Source of the DNA: Elephas maximus indicus
Lineage: Eukaryota > Chordata > Mammalia > Proboscidea > Elephantidae
Length of the DNA: 64,000 bases
Reading direction: 5' to 3'
NCBI RefSeq assembly: GCF_024166365.1
Contig: NC_064821.1
Location: 107,986,349 to 108,050,348, forward strand
Under the pieces are notes generated by a model. The model saw nothing but the letters and a program-made list of their open reading frames with translations. It did no database searches and was not told the DNA's origin. Positions 33,920 to 45,689 of the stretch are shown piece by piece. The translations under genes were made by a program, and so were the position numbers. Within the stretch, counting starts at the first letter, position 1. Each line of letters opens with the position of its first letter.

Positions 33920-34980
33920 CTTTTCTTTAAAGTTTCAAACCTATAGATAAATTGTAAGAGTACTGTCACGAATACCTGTATGTCCGTCACTTAGCATCAG
34001 CACTTGTTAACATTGTGCCTCATTTACTGTCTCTCTCATATATACTTTTTTTCTTGCTGAACTTTTTGAAAGGTGGAGACATCATGAAATTTCACTCCTA
34101 AATACTTCATCATGCGTCTGAGAACTAGAACTTACATAACTATAATGTCATTAGTAAAAAAAAAAAGATAATGTCATTAGTATACCCTAATAATTTAACC
34201 TTGATACGATAATATCTAATGTACATATTTAAAAATTTATATTTCCCCAAATGTTCCAGTAACGTCCATTGGAGCTTTTCTTTCTTTCTTTTAAATATCG
34301 AATCCAGTTAGGGACTGTGAATTGTATTTAGTTGTTACGTCACTTTTCTTTTATCTGCAAGAGTCCCTACGTTTTCTTTTTGTCTTTCATGACATAGACA
34401 TTTCTAAAGAATCCAGGTCAGCTGTTTTGTAGAACGCCCACAAAATGAATTTGTCTGAGTGTTTCTTCATGAGTAGTTTCAGATGAAGCAGTTTTTTTCA
34501 AGACTGCTAGTAATATAGGCGATGTTTTGAACTTCTCGTTTTATCACATCAGGAATAAGGAAATGACAGTTTGTTCCATTATTGGTGATGTTAAAATCAA
34601 TCAGTTTAGCCAGATTTCTCCATTCTAAAAGTACTCTTTCTCAATTGTGCTTTGAGATCAAAGCAGTGTGGATATCCTGTATTCTAACTTTTTTTTTTTT
34701 TAATAATCTGGTGGTTTTAATAGCCATTAATGAGCCTTGCCTGAATCAGTCATTACATTGTTGGTTGCCATATAGTGATTGTTTCCAGTTCTGTCAGTTG
34801 TTCTACATATATTTGCTGGCTATCTTCTCTAAAGAAGAGCTTTCCCTCCCCAACTCTTTTATTTTAGTATCTCTCTGTACCCAAAAATGTATCCAGTGTG
34901 TTGTTATCTGTTACCATCAGTTCTTTTTCTGATGATTAAATTATTGCAAATTTGGTCAGTGGAAGCCTCTTCAAGCTGAT
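33920..34980 (+). repeat. Old L1M-type 3' region
   Basis: Wording such as 'cacttgttaacattgtgcc', 'acatttctaaagaatccagg' and 'ccagatttctccattctaaa' matches the ancient L1M 3' UTR type. It is diverged and has no open frame. Confidence 0.5.
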
Positions 34981-36689
34981 TCCTATGTCCTTTTGATATA
35001 TCCATATTGATATTTGAGGACTTTCTTACTTTTTGGCGCAGTACAATGTTCCAAGCTTATCTTGTATTTTCTCTGCTTGAGACTTGAAGTTAGCCATTTC
35101 ACCATGAAGTTCTGATATATTTTGGTAAGGTCTGGGCATTGAATATGCCAATTTCTCTTTAAGTGGACAGAGATAAAGAATATATATGAAACCATGAGTT
35201 TGTAGAATATCTGCATTTCAAATTCAGTGTCATAGAGTTCTTTGTCTTCTCCCAATTCGTATTTATATCTTCCTTTTCTCATAGGGAGGATTCTGATTCT
35301 TATCCATATCAATATATTTACCCGGTTAATCTATTCTACAATACACATAAAGAAGATTTGGAATTACTAGGCTAATACTAGTTTCAACAACAAATCTGCC
35401 AAGTAAATTTTTTTCTTTTTTTTGCTGTTTTATGTCCTGAGAATATATCCTGCTAAAGGTGTCTAGACAAAGTAGCTGTTCAAAAGTTGAGTTGTTTTTT
35501 CTGTGTAATTATGTTAATAATTTAAAATATAGTTAGGTTCCTACTAAGCTACTTTTTAAGAGACTCTTTCTATAAAATCAGTATTCTGTAAAACTACTAA
35601 AGTAGTCATAATAATTTAAAATTTAATTGTAATGTATAGTTATGGGACACTCTAGAACAATTTTATCTCGTAGAGAATATGAAGTTTTAAACACTGGGAG
35701 GCTTAAACTTGTAGTTCTGTTTTCAACTTGATGTGATATTATTAAAATTAGGAATGATGAGAAAAATGACATCAAACAATTCCATTTGTAAGCCAAAGCA
35801 GTTGTGTTTGTGAACATTTTATACAAAGCTCTTTTTTTGGCTGGTGATACAATGCAAGCATTAATCTTTAACAATAGACACAATTGTTGAGGGTAGTTTA
35901 ACTCATTCACGAGCAATATGTCTGATGTTTTCCTTTATTTATACCCAGAATAGATATGTTATTTTTATGTCCTTGTCTTTTGTATTTGAAGAATGCCAGT
36001 TGTGAACATGTATTACCCTGTGATATTATTCATGTGTGAATACTCTCATTGGAAAGGAGAACAATATTCCTCTTAATAGTTATAACACTTTGTGAGACAT
36101 AGCCACATTTGGTCTTGTGTTCGGGTTGTTTATCAACATTGCTTATTAAAATGTAAGGTTAATGAGGACAGGGACTGAGTTTCATTACTTTATATCACCC
36201 ATACTGTCTTGAAGGAGTAACCACTCAAATACTTGATAAATGAGTAAATGGGATATTTTGTGTTTAAATGATGTACAGTTACTAGTCTCAATAATATGGA
36301 TATACCTTTTTCTTGGCAATAGAAACAAGTGGGACTTGAAAAAGATTTTATCCATATTTACTTGTTACAGACTTCAAAACCACTGTTTCAAACTGAATTT
36401 CCCATCTTCACTTTAGCCTTCTCCTCTTAGGTACCCTGTTTCTGTTAAGCCATCATCCTCCTAAACACCAGTCCTGAAATGTCAGAGTGACTCTGGTTGC
36501 CTCTCCCATATACAGGCTTATACATATTCACATATTTGTATGATGTTGCTGATTCTACCATGTCAGCTTGTTGCTTGAATCTCTTCATCTCTAATACCCT
36601 TACCATACCCTGATTGAGGCCCACATTACCATTCATGTAACTGTCTCCTGACTAGTTGAAGAATTGGGGATATATAATGTGGAAAAGGG
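34981..36689. other. ATG4C intron 1, no exon seen
   Basis: AT-rich. A probable L2 3' fragment lies at about 36120-36250 ('gaggacagggactgagtttc'). Nothing else is recognised; the open frames here show no motif. Confidence 0.45.
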
Positions 36690-36914
36690 AGTCCAGGTGC
36701 ACAGTGATCAGGTGCACAGTGGTTAAGCCCTCGGCTGCTATCCAAAAAGTCGGGGGGTTGAACCCACCAGCCGCTATGTGGGAGAAAGATGTGGCAGTCT
36801 GCTTCTCTAAGTATAAGAAAAAGTATAAGAGCCTTGGAAATCCTATGGGACAGTTCTACACTGTCCTATAGGGTTGCTGTGAGTTGGCAGCGGGTTTAGT
36901 TTTTTTTGGTTTAA
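36690..36914 (+). mobile_element. AfroSINE (plus), long form with internal duplications
   Basis: Head region is duplicated (cacagtgatcaggtgcacag) and there is a second small duplication in the middle (aagtataagaaaaagtataag). Tail gggttgctgtgagttggcag. Confidence 0.85.
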
Positions 36915-37792
36915 CGTGGGAAAGAGAAGATTTGGGAGATGAGGGGGTATGTCTTTAAATATCTGATGGACTATCAAATGGAAGTGAGATTATTAGTTTC
37001 ATAGGGGACAGCCAGGATTAGTTAGTGGTAATAAGCAGGAGACAGGCTTTTGATTCCATATATTGTAATGGTCTTTCTAGCAAGTATACTTGCTTAAAAT
37101 TAACAGGTGTCATGTAGCTATGTGGATACTCTAAAACTTATGTTAGTGGAAAACAAACAGCCTAAAACATTATCAGACTTTCAAACTTAATAGCTGTATT
37201 TTCTACTCAGTACCATACTGATTAAGTACTGAGCTCCCTGTTGTAGAAATGTTCAGTCAGAGACAGAGTGGCAGCACTTGTCAGGGATGTTGTAAGGAGA
37301 TATTGCTACTATATGATTGGCTGACCTCAATTATTGATTAGTGAGTCTGAACCAGAGAGCAGATCAGATTTGTGGGGACAGGGGTGATATTTTTTCAATC
37401 TTGTAAATTTATACATTTTTCTTCCCTGCCCCTCCCACTCCAAGCAAGTCTGGTGTGAGATTGCTAATAGAATGTATTGTGTGAGAGAATGGTGTGAATG
37501 TAAAGGAAATGTCTATTGTTTATATAAATACTTACTGGTTGCTGGATGCTTTGTAACTTCCCTATCAATACTGAGTTTCTGATTTTTTCAGTTCTTGCAG
37601 GGACTGGTTTATTTTGTTGATTAAATGGTTTGGCCTAGTATGTTACCTCTTATATATGTAGACTGCATATTTAACAGCTTCCTCCTCAAAAAGTTGCATT
37701 TTAAAGTATAGAGGCTCCAAACATTCATAGTTACTTTGGACTCACCAGAGATTATCAAGGTCCTGACATAATTAAATTTTCTTTATTAAACT
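36915..37792. other. ATG4C intron 1, no feature recognised
   Basis: No repeat, exon or RNA recognised. Confidence 0.45.
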
Positions 37793-37994
37793 ATAAACCC
37801 ATTGCTCTCCAGTCGATTCCGACTTATAACGACCTTTACAGGACAGAATAGAACTGCCCCATAGGGTTTCAAAGGCTGTAAGCTTTATGGAAGCAGGTGG
37901 CCACATCTTTCTCCTGTGAAGCGGCTGGTGGGTTCAAACTGCTGACCTTTCGGTTAGCAGCTGAGTGCTTAACCACTGCACCACTATGGCTCCT
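37793..37994 (-). mobile_element. AfroSINE (minus), long form
   Basis: Tail at left (attgctctccagtcgattcc), middle block ccacatctttctcctgtgaa, head at right ending ccactatggctcc. Confidence 0.9.
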
Positions 37995-38367
37995 TTATTA
38001 ATCTATAATAGATTTATTATGTTCTTAAGAGATAAGATCAAGGAATGCTTAATATAGCCCATCTACCATTAATAATTCTTACTGTGGTCTTCAAGCAAAT
38101 GAGTGAGGTCATTTAAATGCCTCATGTCCCATTTATGTTGGCTATGATGATGACTTTACACAGCCTGTGAACATGTAGTACTCCTTGTTCCACAAGTGGA
38201 GGTTTGTGCCTACAGGAACTTGATACAAGTCAGTTGTGAGGGTGAATACATAGTGCTGCTCAATACTTACTTTCTTCCATACATGTATTACATTTAGATT
38301 TAAGAGAATGCATATGTAGTATGTTTTATTTAAATTGTTACTGTAAAGGAGCTGTGTATTGATATAA

Positions 38368-38755
38368 GGAGCCCTGGTGGGGCAATTGGAAATCCTAGTG
38401 GCCTAGTGGTTAAGTGCTACAGCTGCTAACCAAAAGGTTGGCAGTTGGAATCTACCAGATGCTCCTTGGAAACTCTATAGGGCAGTTCTACTATGTCCTG
38501 TCGGGTTGCTGTGGTCAGATTTGACAGCAATGGGTTTGGTTTGTTTTTTTGGTGGGGCAATGGTTAAGCATGCAGCTGCTAACAAAACGGTAGGAGGTTC
38601 AAATCTACCAGCTGCTCTGCAGGAGAAAGATGTGGCAGTCTGCTCCTGTAAAGATTTACAACCTTAGAAACCCTATGGGACAGTTCTACTCTGTCCTATA
38701 GGGTTGCTATGAGTCAGAATTGACTCAATGGCAATGGGTTTTTTGGTTTGGCGTA
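38368..38755 (+). mobile_element. AfroSINE (plus) split by a nested AfroSINE
   Basis: The outer copy starts ggagccctggtggggcaat (38368-38386) and resumes at 38551 with the repeated ggtggggcaat, continuing through a full long-form body to about 38755. The 11 bp repeat at 38376-38386 and 38551-38561 is the duplication made by the inner insertion. Confidence 0.9.
38387..38550 (+). mobile_element. Inner AfroSINE, short form
   Basis: A complete short-form copy with its own head (ctagtggcctagtggttaag) and tail (gacagcaatgggtttggttt), sitting inside the head of an older AfroSINE. Confidence 0.9.
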
Positions 38756-39849
38756 TTGATTTATTGTTTTTAAGTGGAGAGTGTGAACCCAAGGAGTCCT
38801 AAGCATGTTTATAAGATGTATCCTTGAGGCAAAACCACCCTATGAAGCCTTTTTGCTATTAGCCCTTTATTCCTCTTCACTTAGCTTCTGAATGTGCATG
38901 CCCTTACTATGCTGCTGTTTCTTTTTTTAATCTTTTTGTCGTCATCTCTTACTGCCACATATCTTGCCTAACCCTTAGCCTCTGACGGGGAAAATAAGTG
39001 CTCTCCCCTTCTTCATATTTGCCTTTTTTTTTTTTTTTTTTAAATAATTATACCTAGCCCTTAGGCTGTTTTTCAGAGGGTTTATAAACATTTTTAGAGC
39101 ATTATGTTAGAAAATTGGTAGGTACAGGAAAAGAGGGGCATAGAAATGGAAACAATAATTGATATTTATGCAAGCAAAGAACTAAGATGGAGAGATGAAA
39201 TAAAAGAGCAGAGATATGACAGCCCAAGGTATTGAGAGACCTTCAAGATTGGAGGACGGATTGATGTTTGTTACTAAAAACGCAAGCAAGTAGAAAAGGT
39301 TACAGTAGATGAAAAATTTAGGGCAGACTTTACAGTTCATTTTATTTGATGACATAGCTAAAAGCACATCAAAAATTCTAAATCAATACCTATATTTCAT
39401 CTTGCTGCAGAATACCGTTTGGGGAAGATGCCCAAGCATAAGCCAGTCTCGGAAGTCTGCAGTGTTTTTGTCTAGCTACTGAGATGTATTCTGTAGAACC
39501 ATTTCTTAAACTTTTGTCTGTCAAGAGCTTTTATTTGGCTTTAAATCCTAAGTGGGTAAAATATTCTGTCTATTGCCATATGGGAGAGGCTGATTACCTT
39601 CACCAGCCCTTCAAGGTATAAAGATTTGAGTATCCTTTGCGTTTATCTGTTTGTAATTTATTGACTCTTTTAATGCTTGATTATGGTTAGAAAGTGACTC
39701 TCAAAAAATGACATCTGGGTCTCAATCGATGGTTTTCATATTTCTGGCTGTAGCTCTGTCTTCCAAAACAACTCTGCTTAGTCTTTACACTTCTTCCCAC
39801 ATCATTGACAATGAAGTTAGGAGTAAACCACACCTTTTTTTTTTTTTTT
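38756..39849. other. ATG4C intron 1, no feature recognised
   Basis: A T run lies near 39027-39042. No exon is seen. Confidence 0.45.
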
Positions 39850-39860
39850 AGTGGCATTAT

Positions 39861-40023
39861 CCCTGGTGGCATTATCCCTGGTGGCATAGTGGCTAAGTGC
39901 TACAGCTGCTAACCAAAGGGTCGGCAGTTTGAATCCACCAGGTGCTCCTTGGACACTCTATGGGGCAGTTCTACTCTGTCCTATAGGGTCGCTATGAGTC
40001 AGAATTGACTCAATGGCAATGGA
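39861..40023 (+). mobile_element. AfroSINE (plus), short form
   Basis: Perfect 11 bp duplication agtggcattat at 39850-39860 and 40024-40034. The first bases 'ccctggtggcattat' are themselves duplicated once at the 5' edge. Confidence 0.9.
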
Positions 40024-40689
40024 AGTGGCATTATCTATGTTTACTGAGGTAGAATAAAAGGATTTCCTGCTCTTTCATGTCATTAATTTTTAATTAAAAA
40101 TGGATTTATCAGAATGTAAACAACAGAAATATGGTGATGTAGATGGTAAGATATGTTGTAGTAGAGAAATCTGCTTGAAAAAAAGACAGTTATTTCTCTA
40201 AAGTTTTAATAAGTAAACCGTAAATTCCTTCTAAAAAATAATTTGGGAATTGTGAAGAACGTTATTTTGATGGTTTTCTAGACTGGCGCTCTGATGACAC
40301 TAGATAGAATAAATAAGAATTTTGGCGTATCAGTTTGATCAGTGGGACAGTCAGATATTTTAGGTACTAGAGGAGATTGAAATATACTGAATAATGGCTA
40401 AATCACTTCATTTTATGCTTTGTAGACAAATGAATTTTAATTAGTTCTAAATTTTTTTTTTTTTTTTAGTGAAACTTTTGGAAGGGGAGTCTGTAGTTGA
40501 GGATAGTTTTGTATTTTGCAGTGAGACTTTTAAAGTTGATTGTGGTTTCTTCATTGTGTTTTCTACTCATTTGCAGTTAAACTGAAAGTACTGTTTGTCT
40601 TGCCTTTCTTGGCTCATGTCACAAAGAAAATATTTTAATATACTGAATAGAATCAAACAATAATCTATTCTTTTCCTCCTTTCAAATCT

Positions 40690-41347
40690 CAACACATTTA
40701 TTTATTATTTTTTTATTGTGCTTTAAGTACAAGTTTACAGTTCAAGTTAGTTTCTCATATAAAAATGTATACACACATTGTTATGTGACCATAGTTGTTC
40801 TCCCTATAATGTGACAGCACACTTCTCCTTTCTACCTCAGATTTCCTGTGTCCATTCAACCAGCTTCTCTCCCTTTTTGCCTTCTCACCTTGCCTCTGGA
40901 CAGGAGCTGCCCATTTAGTCTCATGTATCTACTTGAGCTAAGAAGCACTATCTTCATGAGTATTATTTTATGTCTTATGGTTCAGCCTAATCTTTGTCTG
41001 AAGAGTTGGCTTTGGGAATGGTTTCAGTTCTAGGCTAACAGAAAGTCTGGGGGCCATGTCTTCTGGGGCCCCTCCAGTCTCAGTCAGACTATTAAGTCTG
41101 GTCTTTTTTCTAGAATTTGACTTTTGCACCCCACTTTTCTCCTGCCCTATCAGGGACTCTGTGTTGTGTTCCCTGTCAGGGCGGTCATTGGTGGTAGCTG
41201 GGCACCATCTAGTTATTCTGATCTCAGGCTGATGGAGTCTCTGGTTTATGTGGCCCTTTCTGTCTCTTGGGCTAATATTTTCCATGTGTCTTTGGTATTT
41301 TTCATTCTCCATTGCTCCAGGTGGGTTGGGACCAATTGATGTATCTT
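40690..41347 (-). mobile_element. L1 3' UTR fragment, left part (split by RTE)
   Basis: Starts after a T run with 'attgtgctttaagtacaagt' and follows the L1 3' UTR through to 'accaattgatgtatctt', where the RTE insertion begins. It continues at 44364-44598. Confidence 0.85.
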
Positions 41348-41494
41348 AGATGGCTGCTCAAATTCTCCGGCATTGTTTCTGTCACCAAGGCCATATTTTC
41401 CAACTACTGATCCTTCTTCTTTGTTTCCAACTTTCGCATTCCAATTGCCAGTAATTTTCAAAGCATCTTGACTGCATGTTCGATCAATTTCAGA

Positions 41495-42129
41495 CTACAG
41501 CAGCTGATAAAAATCTTCTATTTCTTCATCTTTGGCCCTAGTGGTTGGTAGGTAAATTTGAATAATAGTCATATTAACTGGTCTTCCTTGTAGGCGTATG
41601 GATATCATCCTATCACTGACTGCGTTGTACTTCAGAATAGATCTTGAAATGTTCTTTTTGACGACGAATGCAACACCATTCCTCTTCAAGTTGTCATTCC
41701 CAGCATAGTAGACTATATGATTGTCCAATTCAAAATGGCCAATACCAGGCCATTTCAGCTCACTAATGCCTAGGATATCGATGTTTATGTGTTTCATGTA
41801 ATTTTTGACGATTTCCAATTTTCCTAGATTCATACTTCTTAAATTCCAGGTTCCTATTATTAATGGATGTTTGCAGCTGTTTCTTCTTATTTTCAGTCAC
41901 ATCACATCAGCAAATGAAGGTCCTGAAAGCTTTACTCCATCCACGTCATTAAGGTCGACTCTACTTTGAGGAGGCAGCTCTTCTCCAGGCATCTTTTGAG
42001 TGCATTTTGACCTGGGGGGCTTATCTTCCAGTGCTATATCAGGCAGTGTTCCGCTGCTATTCATAAGGTTTTTACTGGCTAATGTTTTTCAGAAGTAGAC
42101 TGCCGGGTCCTTCTTCCTAGTCTGTCTTA
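41495..42129 (-). pseudogene. RTE endonuclease fragment, inverted part
   Basis: The open piece 41495-41833 matches the APE-type endonuclease of the RTE at 4-5.2 kb, with the metal-binding glutamate in SELKW. Upstream bases to about 42129 match the RTE 5' UTR and early coding region. The reading stops at a TAG near 41495. Confidence 0.8.
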
Positions 42130-42133
42130 CACT

Positions 42134-44338
42134 GACTACATCTGTGGAAAGAGACGATGGAAAAGCTCAATATCATTAGTCAGAACAAGGCCAGGGGCTG
42201 ACTGTGGAACAGACCATCAATTGCTCATATGCAAGTTCAAGCTGAAACTGAAGAAAATCAGAGCAAGTCCACGAGAGCCAAAATATGACCTTGAGTATAT
42301 CCCACCTGAATTTAGAGTCTACCTGAAGAATAGATTTGACGCATTGAACGCTAGAGACCGAAGACCAGACGAGTTGTGGAATGACATCAAGGACATCATC
42401 CATGAAGATAACAAGAGATCACTGAAAAGACAGGGAAGAGAGAAAAGACCAAGATGGATGTCAGAGGAGACTCTGAAACTTGTTCTCGAATGTTGAGCTG
42501 CTAAAGCAAAAGGAAAAATTGGTAAAGTAAAAGAACTGAACAGAATATCTCAAAGGGCGTCTCGAGAAGACAAAGTAAAGTATTATAATGACATGTGCAA
42601 AGAACTGGACATTGGAAACCAAAAGAGAAGAACACGCTCAGTGTTTCTCAAGCTGAAAGAACTCAAGAAAAAATTCAGGCCTAGAGTTGCAATAGTGAAG
42701 GATTCTATGGGGAAAATATTAAACGATGCAGGAAGCATCAAAACAAGATGGAAGGAATACACAGAGTCATTATACCAAAAAGAATTAGTTGATATTCAAC
42801 CATTTCAAGAGGTGGCATATGACCAGGAACCGATGGTACTGAAGGAAGAAGTCCAAGCTGCTCTGAAGGCATTGGCGAAAAACAAGGCTCCAGGAATTGA
42901 TGGAATATCAATTGAGATGTTTCAATAAACAGATGCAGCGCTGGAGGTGCTTACTAACGTCTATGCCAAGAAATATGGAAGACAGCTTCCACGCCAACTG
43001 ACTGGAAGAGCTCCATATTTATGCCTATTCCCAGGAAAGGTGATCCAACTAATCGTGGAAATTATAGAATAATATCATTAATATCACAAGCAAGCAAAAT
43101 TTTGCTGAAGATCAGTGAAAAACAGCTGCAGCAGTGTATCAACAGGGAACTGCCAGAAATACAGGCTGGTTTCAGAAGAGGATGTGGAACCAAGGATATC
43201 ATTGCTGATGTCAGATGGATCCTGGCTGAAAGCAGAGAATACCAGAAGGATGTTTACCTGTGTTATTGACTGTGCAAAGGCATTCGACTGTGTGGATCAT
43301 GACAAATTATGGATAACTTTGCGAAGAATGGGAATTCCAGAACACTTAATTGTGCTTGTGAGGAACGTTTACATAGATCAAGAGGCAGTTGTTTGGACAG
43401 AACAAGGGGATACTGATTGGTTTAAAGTCAGGAAAGGTGTGCATCAGGGCTGTATTCTTTCACCAGACCTATTCAATCTGTATGCTGAGCAAATAACACA
43501 AGAAGCTGGACTATATGAAGAACGGGCCATCAGGATTGGAGGATGACTCATTAACAACCTGCATTATGCAGATGACACAACCTTGCTTGTTGAAGGTAAA
43601 GAGGACTTGAAACATTTACTAATGAAGATCAAAGATCGTAGCCTTAAGTGTGGATTGCATCTCAACATAAAGAAAACAAAAATCCTCACAACTGGACCAA
43701 TGAGCAACATCATAATAAACAGAGAAAGGATTGAAGTTTTCAAGGACTTCATTTTACTTGGATCCACAATCAACAGCCATGGAAGCAGCAGTTGAGAAAT
43801 CAAAAGACACGTAGCATTGGGTAAATCTGCCACAAAGGACCTCTTTAAAGTGTTGAAGAGCAAAGATGTCACCCTGAAAACTAAGGCACGTCTGACCCAA
43901 GCCATGGTATTTTCAATCACATCATATGCATGTGAAAGCTGGACCATGAATAAGGAAGACCGAAGAAGAGCTGATGCCTTTGAATTGTGGTGTTGGTGAA
44001 GAATACTGAATATACCATGGACTGCCAAAAGAACGAACAAATCTGTCTTAGAAGAAGTACAACCAGAATGCTCCTTAGAGGCGAGGATGGCGGGACTGTG
44101 TCTTACATACTTCGGACATGTTGTCAGGAGGGATTAGTCCCTGGAGAAGGACATCATGCTTGGCAGAGTACAGGGTCAGCGGAAAAGAGGAAGACCCTCA
44201 ACCAGGTGGCTTGACACAGTGGTTGCAACAATGAGCTCAAGCATAACAACAATTGTAAGGATGGCTCAGGACCAGGCAGTGTTTTGTTCTGTTGTGCATA
44301 GGGTCGCTATGAGTTGGAACCGACTCGATGGCACCTAA
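42134..44338 (+). pseudogene. RTE endonuclease end and reverse transcriptase, sense part
   Basis: Begins at the DYICGKRRW region of the endonuclease. Open pieces at 42221-42496, 42593-42928, 43021-43269, 43115-43546 and 43583-43795 follow the RTE order. An intact YADD box is read in LHYADDTTLLVE near 43560-43595. Nonsense codons and one frameshift near 43266 break it. It is closely similar to the copy at 2.2-5.5 kb. Confidence 0.85.
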
Positions 44339-44363
44339 CAGCGACAACAACAAGATGGCTGCT

Positions 44364-44598
44364 TGCTAGCTTTTAAGACCCCAGGACGCCACTCACCAAA
44401 GTGGGAGGCAGAGTGTTTTCTTAATAAACTTGTTATGTCAGGTGACCCAGATGTCCCCTGAAACCATGGTCCCCAGACCCACACCCCTGCTACTCAGCCC
44501 CTTGAAGTGTTTGGTTGTATTCAGGAAATTTCTTAACTTTTGGTTTAGTCCATTTGTGCTGACTTCCCCTGTATTGTTTTCAACATACTTAATTTAAG
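44364..44598 (-). mobile_element. L1 3' UTR fragment, right part
   Basis: Continues the L1 3' UTR fragment interrupted at 41347: 'ttttaagaccccaggacgcc' and 'cccctgaaaccatggtcccc' also occur in the full L1 at 45450-45560. Confidence 0.85.
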
Positions 44599-44780
44599 GA
44601 GAAGCAAAAATTATGAATTAACAAGAGGTGTTATCTCCAAGTTATTTTATTTAGCCGAAGCTGCCCTGGGGAATTGAATTGAGGAAGTTAAGCTTTCCAT
44701 GTGACTAAACAGCTGAATCTGATGTCTTTAACAACCACAAGAATAGAGTTCTTTGTCCTAAAAAGGGGAAAGCACTTTGT
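44599..44780. other. Unique intron sequence between L1 copies
   Basis: No repeat recognised. Confidence 0.4.
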
Positions 44781-44798
44781 CTCAGCATTTTAATTTTT

Positions 44799-45689
44799 TT
44801 TTTTTAATTTTTATCATGCTTTAAGTGAAAGTTTACAAATCAAGTTGGACCCTCATACAAAAATTTAAAACACCTTGCTGTATACTCCTAATTGCTCTCT
44901 GCCTAATGAAACAGCACATTCCTTTCCTCCACTCTTTTCATGTCCCTTTGGCCAGCTTCTGACCCTCTTCTAACATCTCATCTCCCCTTCGCACAGGAGA
45001 TGCCAACATAGTCTCGTGTCTACTTGATCCAAGAAGCTCATTCTTCACCAGTATCATCGTTTATCCCATAGTCCAGTCCAATCCCTGTCTGAAGAGTTAG
45101 CTTTAGGAATGGTTCCTATCTTGGGCTAACAGAGGTCTGGGGACCATGATGTCTTGGGTCATTCTAGTCTCAGTCAGACCATTAAGTCTGGTCTTTTTAT
45201 GAGAATTTGGGGTCTGCATCCCACTGTTTTCCTACTGCCTCAGGGATTCTCTGTTGTGTTCCCTGTCAGGGCAGTCATTGGTTGTGGCTGGGCACCATCT
45301 AGTTTTTCTGGTCTCAGGATGATGTAGTCTCTGGAGTATGTGGCCCTTTCTGTCTCTTGCGCTCATAATTACCCTGTGTCTGTGGTGTTCTTCATTCTCT
45401 TTTGCTCCAGGTGGGTTGAGACCAATTGATGCATCTTAGATGGCATCTTGGTAGCATTTAAGACCCCAGATGCCACTCTCCAAAGTGGGATGCAGAATGT
45501 TTTCTTAATAGATTTTGTTATGCCAGTTGACTTAGATGCTCCCTGAAACCATGGTCCCCAAACCCGCACCCCTGCTACACTGGCCTTCGAAGCGTTCGGT
45601 TTATTCAGGTAACTTCTTTGCTTTTGGTTTAGTCCAGTTCTGCTGACCTCTCCTGTATTGTGTGTTGTCTTTCCCTTCACCTAAAGTAG
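44799..45689 (-). other. L1 3' UTR
   Basis: About 890 bp. Partial copies of this segment occur at 29.9-30.5, 31.65-32.2, 40.7-41.3 plus 44.4-44.6, and 59.3-59.5 kb. Confidence 0.75.

Larger units (their letters stand above)
41359..44352 (+). mobile_element. RTE LINE with 5' inversion (twin-primed)
   Basis: The right part (42130-44352) is plus-strand RTE from inside the endonuclease to the 3' tail. The left part (41359-42129) is the upstream RTE part in reverse orientation. A perfect 11 bp duplication agatggctgct flanks the whole (41348-41358 and 44353-44363). About 120 bp of endonuclease sequence is missing between the two parts. It is inserted in an older L1 fragment. Confidence 0.9.
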
